From Flavobacterium marginilacus (lineage in GTDB: Bacteria; Bacteroidota; Bacteroidia; Flavobacteriales; Flavobacteriaceae), in NCBI RefSeq assembly GCF_026870155.1, contig NZ_CP113975.1:3968001-4032000 (forward strand): a stretch of 64,000 nt of DNA. The letters run 5' to 3'. The notes beneath the pieces were generated by a model that was not told where the DNA came from, did not search any database, and was given only the letters and a program-made list of their open reading frames with translations. Position 1 is the stretch's first letter. Each line of letters starts with the position of its first letter. Shown here piece by piece: positions 8,611 through 18,296 of the stretch. The translations under genes and the position numbers were made by a program.

Positions 8611-9474
8611 CTAGACTTCCCATTCTCCTTTTGCAATATATTGGGTCTTACCTCCAATTTTAATATCAAAATAATCTCCCGACAATTCCCCGTCAAAATA
8701 AATACTCGAAGGTCTGCTTATAAAATCTCCCTGATGATTGACAATTTTGATTTTCGGCAAATGATATTTCAAAAGGTAAGCCTGCAGACAGGTACTGGCG
8801 CTTCCAGTAGCTGCATCTTCCGTAATCTGATTATTTTCTATACAAAGCATCCTGCTAAAAATCTTTCCTTCGTCAAAACAATAGAAATACAGTGATCTAT
8901 GATTTGTCCTGCAGTTTGCCAAGAGCCATTCTTTCATTTTAATTAATTCCAGATTTAAATTTTCCAATGCTTTTTTACTCTTGAGAGGCACAATTACAAA
9001 CGCGCTTCCCGTGGTCACTTCCTGAACTTGTAATGTATCATTAAAATCTTCAAGGCTTAAATTACAGAATGACAGCAGTCCTTCTTTAGGGAAAACATCC
9101 CAAAACTGAGGCTGTGCTGCCTGAAGCCAAACCAATTCTCCGGACTGCTGGACTGGAATCTCACCGATAGGAACTTTTAGTTTCAGATTACGGGGCTGGT
9201 CTTTTATTATTTTGTTCATCAAAACCCAAGAAGTACCTATAACCGGATGGCCTGCAAACTGCATTTCATTTTCAGGAGTGAAAATACGGATCGATGCACT
9301 GCTCATTTCGGGCTGAATGGCAGTGATAAAAGTGCTTTCGGCAAAGTTTATTTCGCGGGCAATTTTCTGCATCGTTTCGGCATCCAGACCATCGGCATTC
9401 AAAAAAACTGCCAGTTGATTCCCAACATATTTTCCCTCAGCAAAAACATCTACTATATAAAAGGGTAATTTCAT
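8611..9474 (-). CDS. PhzF-family isomerase
   Basis: A 287-residue member of the PhzF (phenazine biosynthesis-like) family, diaminopimelate-epimerase fold. The catalytic Glu46 is seen in INFAESTF, with the family signatures FAGHPVIG (about 75-82) and EDAATGSAST in the C-terminal lobe. Family members isomerise small acidic metabolites, but the substrate cannot be told from sequence, and there are no phenazine genes nearby. It ends 45 bases before the barrel gene and starts 9 bases after the TPR gene, so it is probably co-transcribed with them. Confidence 0.85.
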   Translation of the reverse strand: MKLPFYIVDVFAEGKYVGNQLAVFLNADGLDAETMQKIAREINFAESTFITAIQPEMSSASIRIFTPENEMQFAGHPVIGTSWVLMNKIIKDQPRNLKLKVPIGEIPVQQSGELVWLQAAQPQFWDVFPKEGLLSFCNLSLEDFNDTLQVQEVTTGSAFVIVPLKSKKALENLNLELIKMKEWLLANCRTNHRSLYFYCFDEGKIFSRMLCIENNQITEDAATGSASTCLQAYLLKYHLPKIKIVNHQGDFISRPSSIYFDGELSGDYFDIKIGGKTQYIAKGEWEV

Positions 9475-9482
9475 ACTGCTTT

Positions 9483-12400
9483 CTATTTTGTTATTGATGA
9501 ATTTGTTTTGGACTCCTCTGCTTTTATTTTATTCAATTCTGTTTTTGCTTCTTCAACCACATCCGGATAATCAGTGAAATTTTCGATTACATTGTCCAAA
9601 ACATAAGTTGCCTGATAACTATCTTTCAAGCCATAGTAATTTTTTGCCATCAAGATCAAACCTTTGGCTCCATAATAACGGTAACTCGAATAATTTTTGG
9701 CTAATTTTTGAATCGCAGTATTCGAAAGTTCAAATTTCCCGTCTTTGTTTTTAAAATAAGCGTCATAATACAATGCTTCTGCAGATAATTCTCCTTTGCT
9801 TACGGTCATTAATTTTGCGTAAGCGGTTTTGGCTTTCGCTTCATCACCTGTCTGCATTGCTGAACGTGCCACAATAATCTGAGCGTCGCTTTTTACATTT
9901 TCTTCCGCTTTTGGATTAGCCAGAACTTTATCAGCATATACCACTGAATTTGTATAATTCTTGGTTTCGTAATAACACTTCATCAAGTTCGCCTGCGCAA
10001 AAGTTTTATTCTGCGGAAAATCGGCTTCATTTTCAATACGGGTCAAAACAGAAATAGTTTTGTCGCAATTTTTAGCTTTCAAAAAAATCTGCGCCAATCG
10101 CACCAAAGACTGTTCGGTGTATTCGCATCGTGGCTGACTGATTACATATTCATAATTAGGAATCGATTTGCTCTCTGAACCTTCAGTAAAATACAGCTGT
10201 GCCAATTGAAAATTAGCTTTCAGTATATTGACTCCATTTGGAAATTTGGAAATATAACCACTGTATCCCGAAATCGCCTGTTTGTTATTCCCCAGCCCAA
10301 GCTGTTTTTCGGACGCCTCAAAAGTATCGTTATCCAATTCCAAATCGGTAACGGCGACAAAATCCAATGTTCTTACCCAACTAGCGTATTCATCTACTTT
10401 ACCATTATCTACATAAATTAAGCGGGCTGTAGCAACGGCCTCATAGGCTTCGGGAGTTTTTGGAAATTCAGAAGCTACCTTTTTAAATTTGGCAATAGCC
10501 AGATCATCTTTATCCGAATTATAATAAATCAATCCCTGACGCAAAATAGATTTTGACGTATAAGAACTGCTTTTAAAACCTGTAATTAATTTATCATAAG
10601 CCTTAATCGCCAAGTCTTGTTTGTTCTCGGCTACATACGTATTTCCAAGTTCAAATAAAACATCGTCCTGATAATCTGATTTTGGATATAATGTCAAAAA
10701 AGCATTCAGTTCTTCGATCTTTTTACTGTTTTTCAAAAGGAAACCATAGCAAAGCGCTTTTTGAAAATACGCATAATCGGCATCGACACTTTTAGATTCA
10801 ATTACCTTAATGTAGGCATCCAAAGCCACCTGATATTTAGTCGTTACAAATCGGCAATCGGCCAAGCGCAGATACGAATCATTCAGACGAAATTTATCTG
10901 CCTTGTTGTTTTCTATTTGTTTTTGGAAAAAATCACCTGCGGTATCATATTCTTTCAATTTGAAATTGGCGTAGGCAATATTGTAATTAATGTTTTTGAA
11001 CTCAGCCGTTTCTTTCGCTTTTGGCAAATCCACAAACTGCTGATAACTTGCTAAAGCGTCTTTGAAATTTTCCAAATTATATTCGGATTCGGCTTTCCAG
11101 AAAGTGGTGCGGGCAGTAATTACAGCATCTTTCTGTTCTTTCAATCCTTTTTCGAACATTGCAATAGAACCAAAATAATCACTATTAGTATACAATTCCA
11201 ATCCTCTGTAAAAAGCTACTTTTTGGTAAACTGCTCTATTTTCGGAAGTTTTATTTTTTTCTAATAAAACCAATGCTTCCTTATAGTTTTTGGACGAAAT
11301 ATAAGAGTCAATCAATAATTTTTCTATCAGATTATTATTAGGATTCGTTGGGTATTTAGTCATAAAAGCCAGCAAAACTTCGGGAACAGTCTGGTACGAA
11401 TTACCAATTTCATAACTTAATTTGGCGTAATTAAAACTCGCATCTTCTTGCAGTTTCAGATTAAAATTCATTTCCGAGGCATTCTTGAAAGCATTCAAAG
11501 CCTGCTGTTTTTTTCCAGATTCCAAATAACTTTCACCCAAATGATAATAAGCATTCTGCGCTATGAAATCATTCCCATCAATAATTTTATTGAATTGCGA
11601 AACGGCATTTTCATAATCTTTCTGCACATAATACGCATATCCCAACTGATAGAAATCGGTGTTGTTCCATTTTCCATTTTTACCTTTATAACCCACCAAA
11701 TAAGGAATTGCCTTATCATATTGTTTTAAGTTAAAATAGCTTTCGCCGATAATTTTATTCAATTCTGATTTTTCCTCGGGAGTTGATTTTGACATTGCTT
11801 TAATACCTAAATCAATAGCTTTTTGAAACTCTCCAGCCTTGAAACTCATATCTGATTTGTAATAGGATAATTTCTCAGCATATTTTTCATTTCCAGAAAC
11901 CTGATCGAATTGTTTGTTAGCTTCGGCATAATCATCAGATTCATACGCCATGAAACCCATATAATATTTGCTTTGTGTGCCATATTCATCAGAATCGGTT
12001 ACTCTGCTGAAATAACTTTTTGCTTTTTTTGGATTTTTGGCATCAAAATAAGTATATCCTTTTTGGAAATTGAATTTGTTTTTTTCACTGTCCTTCAAAA
12101 CACTTTCATCCACTCTTTCAAACCAGTGCATCGCTTCTTTATATTCTTTATGGTCGAAATAGTAATAGGCAACATCGATAAAAGCCTGATTTTGTTTTCG
12201 GCTTGACGGGTATTCTTCGACAAAACGATTAATAAGTTCTTCGGCATTATCCTGATCGGTACGAATGGCACAATTGGCAATATAGTAAGCACAATCAGAC
12301 TGTAATCCTTCGGTCGTAGCTTTCTCTTTTACCTGTTTAAAAATAATTTGTGCCGACGCATACTGCTGATCTTCATACAATGAAACCGCTTTGTCGAAGT

Positions 12401-12497
12401 CTTTTAATGAGTATGTATAAACGGTCGATTGCTGAGAAAACAGAGAGGTTATTGGAACAAAAAAAAGGAATGAAAAAAGCCTGATAGGTATACGCAT
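9483..12497 (-). CDS. Exported tetratricopeptide-repeat protein
   Basis: A 1004-residue protein with a signal peptide (about 1-22, ending SLFSQ) followed by an almost continuous array of TPR-type helix pairs (recurring A..Y.......A...F motifs such as YYLGESYLESGKKQQALNAF and LGYAYYVQKDYENAVSQF). It probably acts as a periplasmic scaffold for protein assembly. There is no enzymatic motif. It is the first gene of a minus-strand unit with phzF-like and the barrel protein. Confidence 0.85.
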   Translation of the reverse strand: MRIPIRLFSFLFFVPITSLFSQQSTVYTYSLKDFDKAVSLYEDQQYASAQIIFKQVKEKATTEGLQSDCAYYIANCAIRTDQDNAEELINRFVEEYPSSRKQNQAFIDVAYYYFDHKEYKEAMHWFERVDESVLKDSEKNKFNFQKGYTYFDAKNPKKAKSYFSRVTDSDEYGTQSKYYMGFMAYESDDYAEANKQFDQVSGNEKYAEKLSYYKSDMSFKAGEFQKAIDLGIKAMSKSTPEEKSELNKIIGESYFNLKQYDKAIPYLVGYKGKNGKWNNTDFYQLGYAYYVQKDYENAVSQFNKIIDGNDFIAQNAYYHLGESYLESGKKQQALNAFKNASEMNFNLKLQEDASFNYAKLSYEIGNSYQTVPEVLLAFMTKYPTNPNNNLIEKLLIDSYISSKNYKEALVLLEKNKTSENRAVYQKVAFYRGLELYTNSDYFGSIAMFEKGLKEQKDAVITARTTFWKAESEYNLENFKDALASYQQFVDLPKAKETAEFKNINYNIAYANFKLKEYDTAGDFFQKQIENNKADKFRLNDSYLRLADCRFVTTKYQVALDAYIKVIESKSVDADYAYFQKALCYGFLLKNSKKIEELNAFLTLYPKSDYQDDVLFELGNTYVAENKQDLAIKAYDKLITGFKSSSYTSKSILRQGLIYYNSDKDDLAIAKFKKVASEFPKTPEAYEAVATARLIYVDNGKVDEYASWVRTLDFVAVTDLELDNDTFEASEKQLGLGNNKQAISGYSGYISKFPNGVNILKANFQLAQLYFTEGSESKSIPNYEYVISQPRCEYTEQSLVRLAQIFLKAKNCDKTISVLTRIENEADFPQNKTFAQANLMKCYYETKNYTNSVVYADKVLANPKAEENVKSDAQIIVARSAMQTGDEAKAKTAYAKLMTVSKGELSAEALYYDAYFKNKDGKFELSNTAIQKLAKNYSSYRYYGAKGLILMAKNYYGLKDSYQATYVLDNVIENFTDYPDVVEEAKTELNKIKAEESKTNSSITK

Positions 12498-12517
12498 TGT
12501 TGTTTTATTTAGTCAAT

Positions 12518-12525
12518 CAAAGATA
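12518..12525 (-). promoter_or_regulatory. Probable -7 box upstream of the TPR gene
   Basis: The minus strand reads TATCTTTG, an exact TAnnTTTG match, 21 bases before the ATG of the TPR gene. No convincing -33 TTG is seen. Confidence 0.5.
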
Positions 12526-12579
12526 TTTAATTCTGATTTTATAACGGAAGCCGAGACGTTTTTATTATAAATTATTTTT

Positions 12580-12616
12580 CCTCACCCCCGACCCCTCTCC
12601 AAAGGGGAGAGGAGCT
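12580..12616. repeat. Palindromic intergenic element (CCTCTCC AAAGG GGAGAGG)
   Basis: Arms at 12594-12600 and 12606-12612 in a C-rich left flank (CTCACCCCCGACC). It closely resembles the element inside the signal peptide at 8480-8524, suggesting the same dispersed family in both intergenic and coding DNA. Confidence 0.6.
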
Positions 12617-12735
12617 AAACGCAAATCTGAATTTACTTTCTTTGAAATTTGTTTTTTTGAGTTTTGAGTTTTGTCATTTGATTTTTGTTTTTTGAAATTT
12701 GATTTTTTACTTTTACCCAATAAACAAATTCTATC

Positions 12736-13419
12736 ATGGCTCAATCGGTACTGTCTTTAAAAAACGTAAACATATATCAAGAAGGAAAAACTATTTTATC
12801 TGATGTCAATTTAGAAGTTACTCACGGCGAATTTATCTACATCATCGGGAAAACAGGTTCTGGAAAAAGCAGTTTATTAAAAACACTATATGCTGATCTG
12901 CCATTAACTGAAGGCGAAGGCAAGATTGTAGAATTTGATTTGGCAACTTTAAAAGAAGAAGATATTCCGTTTTTGAGGAGAAAGTTTGGAATTGTTTTTC
13001 AGGATTTCAAATTACTGCCAGACCGTACTGTACAAGACAATATGCTTTTTGTTTTGAAAGCAACAGGCTGGACTGACAAAGCAGAAATGGACGCTAAAAT
13101 CGAAGAAGTATTAGCAAAAGTAAATATGAAAGATTTTGCAAATAAAATGCCGCATCAATTATCTGGCGGTGAGCAGCAGCGTGTTGCCATTGCAAGAGCT
13201 TTATTAAATGATCCGGAATTTATTCTTGCCGATGAACCAACAGGGAACCTTGACCCGCAAACCAGCATCGAAGTCCTTGAAGTTTTAAGACAAATCAATG
13301 CCTTAGGCAAAACAGTCATCATGGCAACTCACGATTATGCTTTGCTGATGAAATACCCATACAAAACCTTAAAATGTGAGGACGCAACTATTTTTGAAGT
13401 AGTTCAAAGAACGGTATAA
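12736..13419 (+). CDS. ftsE: Cell-division ABC-type ATP-binding protein FtsE
   Basis: A 227-residue ABC ATPase. Walker A GKTGSGKS is at residues 38-45, the Q-loop is in VFQDFKLLPDRTVQDN, the signature LSGGEQQR near 141, Walker B FILADEPTGNLD, and the H-loop in ATHD. The FKLLPDRTVxDN segment and the length point to FtsE, which with FtsX regulates peptidoglycan hydrolysis at the septum. FtsX is not adjacent. The stop overlaps the next gene's start by one base. LolD-like ATPases are the main alternative. Confidence 0.85.
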   Translation: MAQSVLSLKNVNIYQEGKTILSDVNLEVTHGEFIYIIGKTGSGKSSLLKTLYADLPLTEGEGKIVEFDLATLKEEDIPFLRRKFGIVFQDFKLLPDRTVQDNMLFVLKATGWTDKAEMDAKIEEVLAKVNMKDFANKMPHQLSGGEQQRVAIARALLNDPEFILADEPTGNLDPQTSIEVLEVLRQINALGKTVIMATHDYALLMKYPYKTLKCEDATIFEVVQRTV

Positions 13420-14312
13420 TGATTTCTATTCTTATTCCGGTTTACAATTACAATGCTTTACCATTAGTTTTGGAATTACATAAGCAGTGTTCAGAATGTA
13501 ATTTGGAATATGAAATAATCTGTCAGGATGATGCTTCCAATGTTTTTTTAGCTGAAAACAGCGAAATAAATTCCTTAGATAACTGTTATTTCTCTTCTAA
13601 TGAAACAAATTTAGGAAGAGGAAAAAACATCAACAAGATGTCACGAAAATCAAAGTATAGCTGGCAGCTTATTTTAGACTGCGATACTTTTCCCCAAAGT
13701 ACCGATTTTATAAAAAATTATCTTTTAGAAGTTCAGAAAAGCAACAATCCAATTATTTTTGGCGGAATACTTTACGAGCAAAACAAACCTAAAAAAGACC
13801 ATCTATTGCGTTGGATTTATGGTCATAAAAGAGAATCACTTTCTGTAGAAAAAAGAAAAAAAAAACCTAACAGCAGGGCATTATCTTCTAATCTACTGCT
13901 GAAAAAAAAGCTTTTTTCACAATATCCTTTTGATGAAAATATCACACAATACGGCTACGAAGATTTATGCTTTATGACAACATTGGAAGCAAACAATATT
14001 AAAGTAACCCATATAGAAAATCCTGTTTTTCATTTAAATTTAGAGACCTCGAATCTGTTTTTGAATAAAACAAAAACTGCTCTTGAAAACTTAGTTTATA
14101 TTGTTAATTTCAAAAAAATAGATTTAAAAGACAGCAAAATCATTACTGTGTATTCTTTACTGAAAAAACTAAAACTGATACACTTTACTGCATATTTCTT
14201 TAATTTATTTGAAGATAAAATTACTGCCCAATTAATTTCAGACAAACCTTCTTTATTGCTATTTGACCTGTATAAACTGGGGCATTTCTGCAGACTACAA
14301 ACCAAACACTAA
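13419..14312 (+). CDS. Glycosyltransferase family 2 protein
   Basis: A 297-residue GT-A-fold enzyme: N-terminal SILIPVYNYNALPLVLEL, an acidic LDCDTFP (DxD-like, near residue 86) and a YGYEDLCFMTTLEANN acceptor-side motif (the ED of GT2 enzymes). No membrane segments, so it is cytoplasmic or peripheral. The start ATG overlaps the ftsE stop (TAATG), so the two are translated from one message. Donor and acceptor are unknown; it may serve the adjacent surface-polysaccharide cluster. Confidence 0.85.
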   Translation: MISILIPVYNYNALPLVLELHKQCSECNLEYEIICQDDASNVFLAENSEINSLDNCYFSSNETNLGRGKNINKMSRKSKYSWQLILDCDTFPQSTDFIKNYLLEVQKSNNPIIFGGILYEQNKPKKDHLLRWIYGHKRESLSVEKRKKKPNSRALSSNLLLKKKLFSQYPFDENITQYGYEDLCFMTTLEANNIKVTHIENPVFHLNLETSNLFLNKTKTALENLVYIVNFKKIDLKDSKIITVYSLLKKLKLIHFTAYFFNLFEDKITAQLISDKPSLLLFDLYKLGHFCRLQTKH

Positions 14313-14519
14313 ACCACTATGGACTGAAAATCCATAGATTTGGTTAGGCAGAATGAAAGTCTCCTATGGATTGCGAAAATTGATGAAATTTTGCCACAGA
14401 TTCATAGATAAAAAATGATTTTAAAATCTGTGAATCTGTGGCAAAAACTTTTTTTGAAGCTAAAGCGAGATGCACTGAAAGTGCATAGTTTTAAACTCTA
14501 TTTGAGATCAATAAAAGAA
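14313..14519. other. Gap between convergent genes, filled with hairpins
   Basis: Holds a stem around ACTATGGACTGAAAATCCATAG (from about 14313), a long inverted repeat at 14389-14446 and a short ATGCACTGAAAGTGCAT hairpin near 14470. No gene. The structures probably separate the ftsE unit from the convergent glycosyltransferase unit. Confidence 0.5.
14389..14446. repeat. Inverted repeat with 21-nt arms (CCACAGATTC type)
   Basis: Left arm 14389-14409 and right arm 14426-14446 are complementary at 20 of 21 positions. The T-rich run that follows (about 14448-14455) could let it act as a terminator for the plus-strand unit. The arms contain GCCACAGATT, a phrase seen again in the gap at 39012-39095. 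Confidence 0.75.
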
Positions 14520-15605
14520 TTAGCGCAGGCTTTCAAAAAGATTCTTCCATTCTTTCATAATTATTTCCAAATCATAAACAGCAACACTTTCTTTGGCTCT
14601 TTTCCCCATCTGAAACCGCAGATTCTCATCTTCAATAAGCAATTCCAGTTTTTCTGCAAAAAAATTTACATTTCCGTCTTCTATTAAAAAACCATTCTCT
14701 CCATTTTTAATAATTGCTCGTGGACCGGAAGGACAATCATAAGCAATGCAAGGAACACCCGAAATCATTGCTTCGAGCAATACCATAGGAAAGGCTTCGG
14801 ATCTGGAAGTCATTAAAAAAATAGAAAATTGATTGTAGCTGTTTTGGATATCTTTGGTTGGCAAAAGAAAATTCACATTATCCGAAATATTTAAAGTATC
14901 AGCCATTTTTTGATATTCAGAATTAAGTTCCCATTTTCCATAAATATCCAGGATCCAATCAGAATGTTTTTCAACTATTTTACTCCAGACCAACAGCAAT
15001 CTGTCAAGACCTTTAATATATGGATTCATGCAAACGGACATTGCTTTTTTATTAACTAAATCCGCTTTTTCTGCAACCGAAAAACTCACGGGATTAGAGA
15101 TAATAATATTTTTTTTTGCATTCCACTCTTTACTTTCTTCATTGGTTACCGCCACAAAACAAGTGAATTTCTCCATTGTTTTCTGCTTAATGAAATGAAC
15201 CAATTCAGCCCGAAACTTAGTGTATAAACTTTTGTTTTTTACTTTTTCAAAAGAAACTGAAAAATGGGTTTCAAAAACCATTGGAATGTCCGTTTTTACA
15301 AACCACGGAATAAACAGCCATAAAACAGCGTCACAAATTACTATGACATCTGGTTTTTCTGTGGAAATTATCTTTTTTATTGAACGAATATAACTTTGTA
15401 AAAAGAATAGATTTTTAGATTTTTTAATATTAAACCATTTTATTGCAGGATTAAAATCGTAAAAACAATCGGGATAAGAATCATTTACGGAAAGAATACA
15501 AACTTCATATTCCAAATTGGACACTAAATAATCTGTCTTCAAAGAAATAACACGGGAAATCCCGCCAGAGTCTGTAATATCAGGTGTTATGTATAAAATT
15601 TTCAT
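14520..15605 (-). CDS. Glycosyltransferase family 4 protein
   Basis: A 361-residue GT-B enzyme. N-terminal ITPDITDSGGISRV is the acceptor-domain glycine-rich loop; the C-terminal domain has the E-x7-E donor motif EAFPMVLLEAMISG followed by CPSGPRAIIKNGENGFL. It probably adds a sugar from an NDP-donor to a growing glycan at the inner membrane. The start overlaps the isomerase stop by four bases (15602-15605), so it belongs to the minus-strand unit 17114 to 14520. Confidence 0.9.
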   Translation of the reverse strand: MKILYITPDITDSGGISRVISLKTDYLVSNLEYEVCILSVNDSYPDCFYDFNPAIKWFNIKKSKNLFFLQSYIRSIKKIISTEKPDVIVICDAVLWLFIPWFVKTDIPMVFETHFSVSFEKVKNKSLYTKFRAELVHFIKQKTMEKFTCFVAVTNEESKEWNAKKNIIISNPVSFSVAEKADLVNKKAMSVCMNPYIKGLDRLLLVWSKIVEKHSDWILDIYGKWELNSEYQKMADTLNISDNVNFLLPTKDIQNSYNQFSIFLMTSRSEAFPMVLLEAMISGVPCIAYDCPSGPRAIIKNGENGFLIEDGNVNFFAEKLELLIEDENLRFQMGKRAKESVAVYDLEIIMKEWKNLFESLR

Positions 15606-16009
15606 TTTTTTGATGCCAAAAATTCATCAAAATCCCTAATATAATCCTCTTCATCAAAAACATCTGATGCCAAAACAAGACAAACTGCTCCTGAAGAAAA
15701 ATTTTCAAGCTCTCTCCAAAAACCATTAGGAATCAACAAACCAATATTGGGTTTGTTCAACAAATAGCTTTTTTTACTGCTGCCGTCATGAATGGTTACT
15801 TCAAAACTCCCGCTCAAAGCAACAAGAAGCTCCATTTGCTCGATATGCGAATGCCCGCCTCTAAAAGCTGTACTGGGCACATCAAAAAGATAATAAACCC
15901 GCTTGAATTCAAATGGCAGGAAACCGCTTTCTATAACACCTAAATTTCCTCGAATATCTTCAATAACGGGGATTTTAAGCAACTGTATTTCTTTACTCAT
16001 TTCCTTCAT
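15602..16009 (-). CDS. WxcM/FdtA-type sugar 3,4-ketoisomerase (cupin)
   Basis: A 135-residue cupin with the FdtA/QdtA signature: IEDIRGNLGVIE near the start, RGGHSHIEQ (catalytic His pair, about residue 50), and FWRELENFSSGAVCLVLAS. Family members convert dTDP-4-keto-6-deoxyglucose to the 3-keto isomer, the step before 3-amino-3,6-dideoxyhexose formation. The product (Fuc3N or Qui3N) cannot be told from sequence. A matching aminotransferase lies at 20536-21648; the dTDP-glucose genes are not in the window. Its start overlaps the upstream glycosyltransferase by 17 bases. Confidence 0.85.
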   Translation of the reverse strand: MKEMSKEIQLLKIPVIEDIRGNLGVIESGFLPFEFKRVYYLFDVPSTAFRGGHSHIEQMELLVALSGSFEVTIHDGSSKKSYLLNKPNIGLLIPNGFWRELENFSSGAVCLVLASDVFDEEDYIRDFDEFLASKK

Positions 16010-17114
16010 TTTTTTTAATCTGCATTAAATCCAGCCATTGTTTTCCAATCTTATCTAAAGAAAAATGCTGAATACTCTCTAATGCATTTTTTTTACAAAA
16101 AAGATACAAATCTTTATCTTCTATTAATAAATTCATTGCTTCTGAAAGTTTTTCAAAATTTTGATTTTCTACCAAAATACCATTTTTTTCATGAATAATC
16201 ATTTCACTAGGTCCGGTTTCACAATCAAAAGCCACAACTGGAATTTCGCAGGCCAATGCTTCAAGAATCACATTGGGGAATCCTTCGTTGAGACTGCTCA
16301 AAACCAAAAAATGCGCCTTTTTTAAATATTTATATGGATTATCCTGAAAGCCAAAAAGATGCACATACTCATAAACAGTATTGTTTTTTGCAGTTTTTTC
16401 AAGTTCTTCTCTATTTCCATTTCCTAAAATGATAAGATGAATTTCTTTTTGTGGTAAAACAGAATTGGCATAACTCTGAATCAATTTATCAAACTGTTTT
16501 ATAGCATTTTCATACTGCCCAACAGCTATTATATACTCAAAATCAACAGCAATGATTTCATTACTGCGCTCATTTACTTCATCTAAATTAATTGGATTGG
16601 GAATTGTTATAACATTTTTCAAATGATACTGACTCTCAATCAAATCCTGAACTTGATTTACAATCGTTACTGCTGCATAACTTTTTTTATAAATTAATTT
16701 CGCCAGCCAGACATTTTTAGGAATATAGTAATCAATTAAAAAACTATGAATCGTAAAAATAGTTTTAGCTTTATAAATAAACCGGGCTATAATTAATTCC
16801 TGAAAAACCTTTTTTCTAGGACGAAAATCAATGATGAAATCAAATTTATTTTCATTTAAATATTGTCGCAAAAAAAGAAGCCGCTTCAATTTATTGCCAA
16901 ATCCATTCGAATCATTTTTAAGCTGGCCTAAATTAATAAGCCTGCCGGAATAGCAGTAACCTACAGAATCTAAAACGATTATATTATGAACTTCAACACC
17001 CGATTTTTCAAAAAAAAGAGACAGATTCGCCATCACTTTATCGCCTCCGCCTCCACTCAACCGATACCCGACTAAAGCTATTTTATATTTTTTTTCGGGT
17101 AATATCATTTTCAT
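15993..17114 (-). CDS. Glycosyltransferase family 4 protein
   Basis: A 373-residue GT-B enzyme with a YRLSGGGGDKVMANL acceptor-side loop and donor-binding EGFPNVILEALACE (E-x7-E) followed by FDCETGPSEMI and EKNGILVEN. First gene of the minus-strand unit, with a -7 box upstream. The start is either M1 (17112-17114) or M3 (17106-17108). It probably acts in the surface-glycan pathway. Confidence 0.9.
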   Translation of the reverse strand: MKMILPEKKYKIALVGYRLSGGGGDKVMANLSLFFEKSGVEVHNIIVLDSVGYCYSGRLINLGQLKNDSNGFGNKLKRLLFLRQYLNENKFDFIIDFRPRKKVFQELIIARFIYKAKTIFTIHSFLIDYYIPKNVWLAKLIYKKSYAAVTIVNQVQDLIESQYHLKNVITIPNPINLDEVNERSNEIIAVDFEYIIAVGQYENAIKQFDKLIQSYANSVLPQKEIHLIILGNGNREELEKTAKNNTVYEYVHLFGFQDNPYKYLKKAHFLVLSSLNEGFPNVILEALACEIPVVAFDCETGPSEMIIHEKNGILVENQNFEKLSEAMNLLIEDKDLYLFCKKNALESIQHFSLDKIGKQWLDLMQIKKNEGNE

Positions 17115-17130
17115 TTTATTATTTTCGTTT

Positions 17131-17138
17131 CAAATATA
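17131..17138 (-). promoter_or_regulatory. Probable -7 box for the glycosyltransferase/isomerase unit
   Basis: The minus strand reads TATATTTG, an exact -7 consensus, 16-24 bases before the start of the 15993-17114 gene. The divergent plus-strand glycosyltransferase begins only 30 bases away, so both promoters must be compressed or offset. Confidence 0.5.
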
Positions 17139-17144
17139 ACACTA

Positions 17145-18281
17145 ATGCGGATTCTACTTATTGGCGAATACAGTCTTTTACACAATTCTTTGAAAGAAGG
17201 ATTGATAGAGCTTGGTCATGAAGTTATTCTGGCTGCCAATAGAGATGGTTTCAAAGAATACGCAACAGATCACAACTACGAGGCCAAATGGCTCACTATC
17301 AAATTACTTAATATTCCCAGGAAAGCAATTTACCGTATTTTCAATTTTGATTTTGCAAGCATCGAAACAGGTATTCGCTTTTATTTTTTCCTTCCAAAAT
17401 TAAAGGATTTTGATGTCGTACAGTTTATCAACGAAGCTTCCATAAAAACTCCCAAAAAGTTTGAACTTTTTTTAATGAATAAAATATACGAAACCAACAA
17501 AAAACTTTATATGGTTTCCACCGGAATTGACTATTCTACATTAAAATTTTATATCGAAAATAAATCAAAAAAATCAATCCTGCAGCCTTATTTTCAAAAT
17601 CCAAAACAAGATAAAGAATTCAAACCTTTTTTTGATTATTTTGATAAAAATCATATCAAAATACATCATTTTATAAAAGAAAAATTTAACGGAATTATTG
17701 CTTCCGATTTTGATTATGTTGAAGCCAATAAAGTCAATACTAATTATTCCGGCTTTATTCCGTGTCCAGTAAACACAAAAAAATTAGTTTTCAAAGAATT
17801 AATTATCGAAGATAAAGTCATTATTTTTCTTGGTATTAACAAATGGAGTTATCATCAGAAAGGCATAGTGTTCTTTGAAAAAGCATTAGAAATAATCAAG
17901 AAAAAATTTAAAGATAAAGTAGAAATCATCACTGTCAATACCATTCCCTATCCTGTTTATATTGAACTCTACAACAAAGCACATATTCTGCTGGATCAAT
18001 TATACTGCTGTGACCAAGGCTACAATGCACTCGAAGCCATGGCAAAAGGAAAAGTAGTTTTTACTGGTGCCGAAAGTGAATTTACAGAACATTACAATAT
18101 TATCGAAAGAGTATGTGTAAATGCTATTCCTGATGTCGATTATCTGGTGAAAGAGCTGTCTTTTTTAATCGAAAATCCATCAGAGATTGTAAAAATTGGC
18201 AAAAGAGCCAGAGCTTTTATAGAAAAAGAGCATGATTATATAAGAATTGCGGAGAAATATTTAAAAACATGGGAAAGCTAA
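17145..18281 (+). CDS. Glycosyltransferase-like protein (GT-B type)
   Basis: A 378-residue protein resembling GT4 enzymes: a GEYSLLHNSLKEGLIELGHEV start and a C-terminal segment NKAHILLDQLYCCDQGYNALEAMAKGK. The first acidic residue of the usual E-x7-E motif is not obvious (DQGYNALEAM instead), so donor binding may differ. Transcribed opposite to its neighbours, with its stop 15 bases from the convergent acyltransferase. Linked by position to the surface-polysaccharide cluster; specific role unknown. Confidence 0.75.
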   Translation: MRILLIGEYSLLHNSLKEGLIELGHEVILAANRDGFKEYATDHNYEAKWLTIKLLNIPRKAIYRIFNFDFASIETGIRFYFFLPKLKDFDVVQFINEASIKTPKKFELFLMNKIYETNKKLYMVSTGIDYSTLKFYIENKSKKSILQPYFQNPKQDKEFKPFFDYFDKNHIKIHHFIKEKFNGIIASDFDYVEANKVNTNYSGFIPCPVNTKKLVFKELIIEDKVIIFLGINKWSYHQKGIVFFEKALEIIKKKFKDKVEIITVNTIPYPVYIELYNKAHILLDQLYCCDQGYNALEAMAKGKVVFTGAESEFTEHYNIIERVCVNAIPDVDYLVKELSFLIENPSEIVKIGKRARAFIEKEHDYIRIAEKYLKTWES

Positions 18282-18296
18282 GCTGAAACCAATAAA

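Noticed and set aside
12736..14312. FtsEX-type operon
   Set aside because: The gene after ftsE is a glycosyltransferase; no FtsX-like membrane protein is adjacent.
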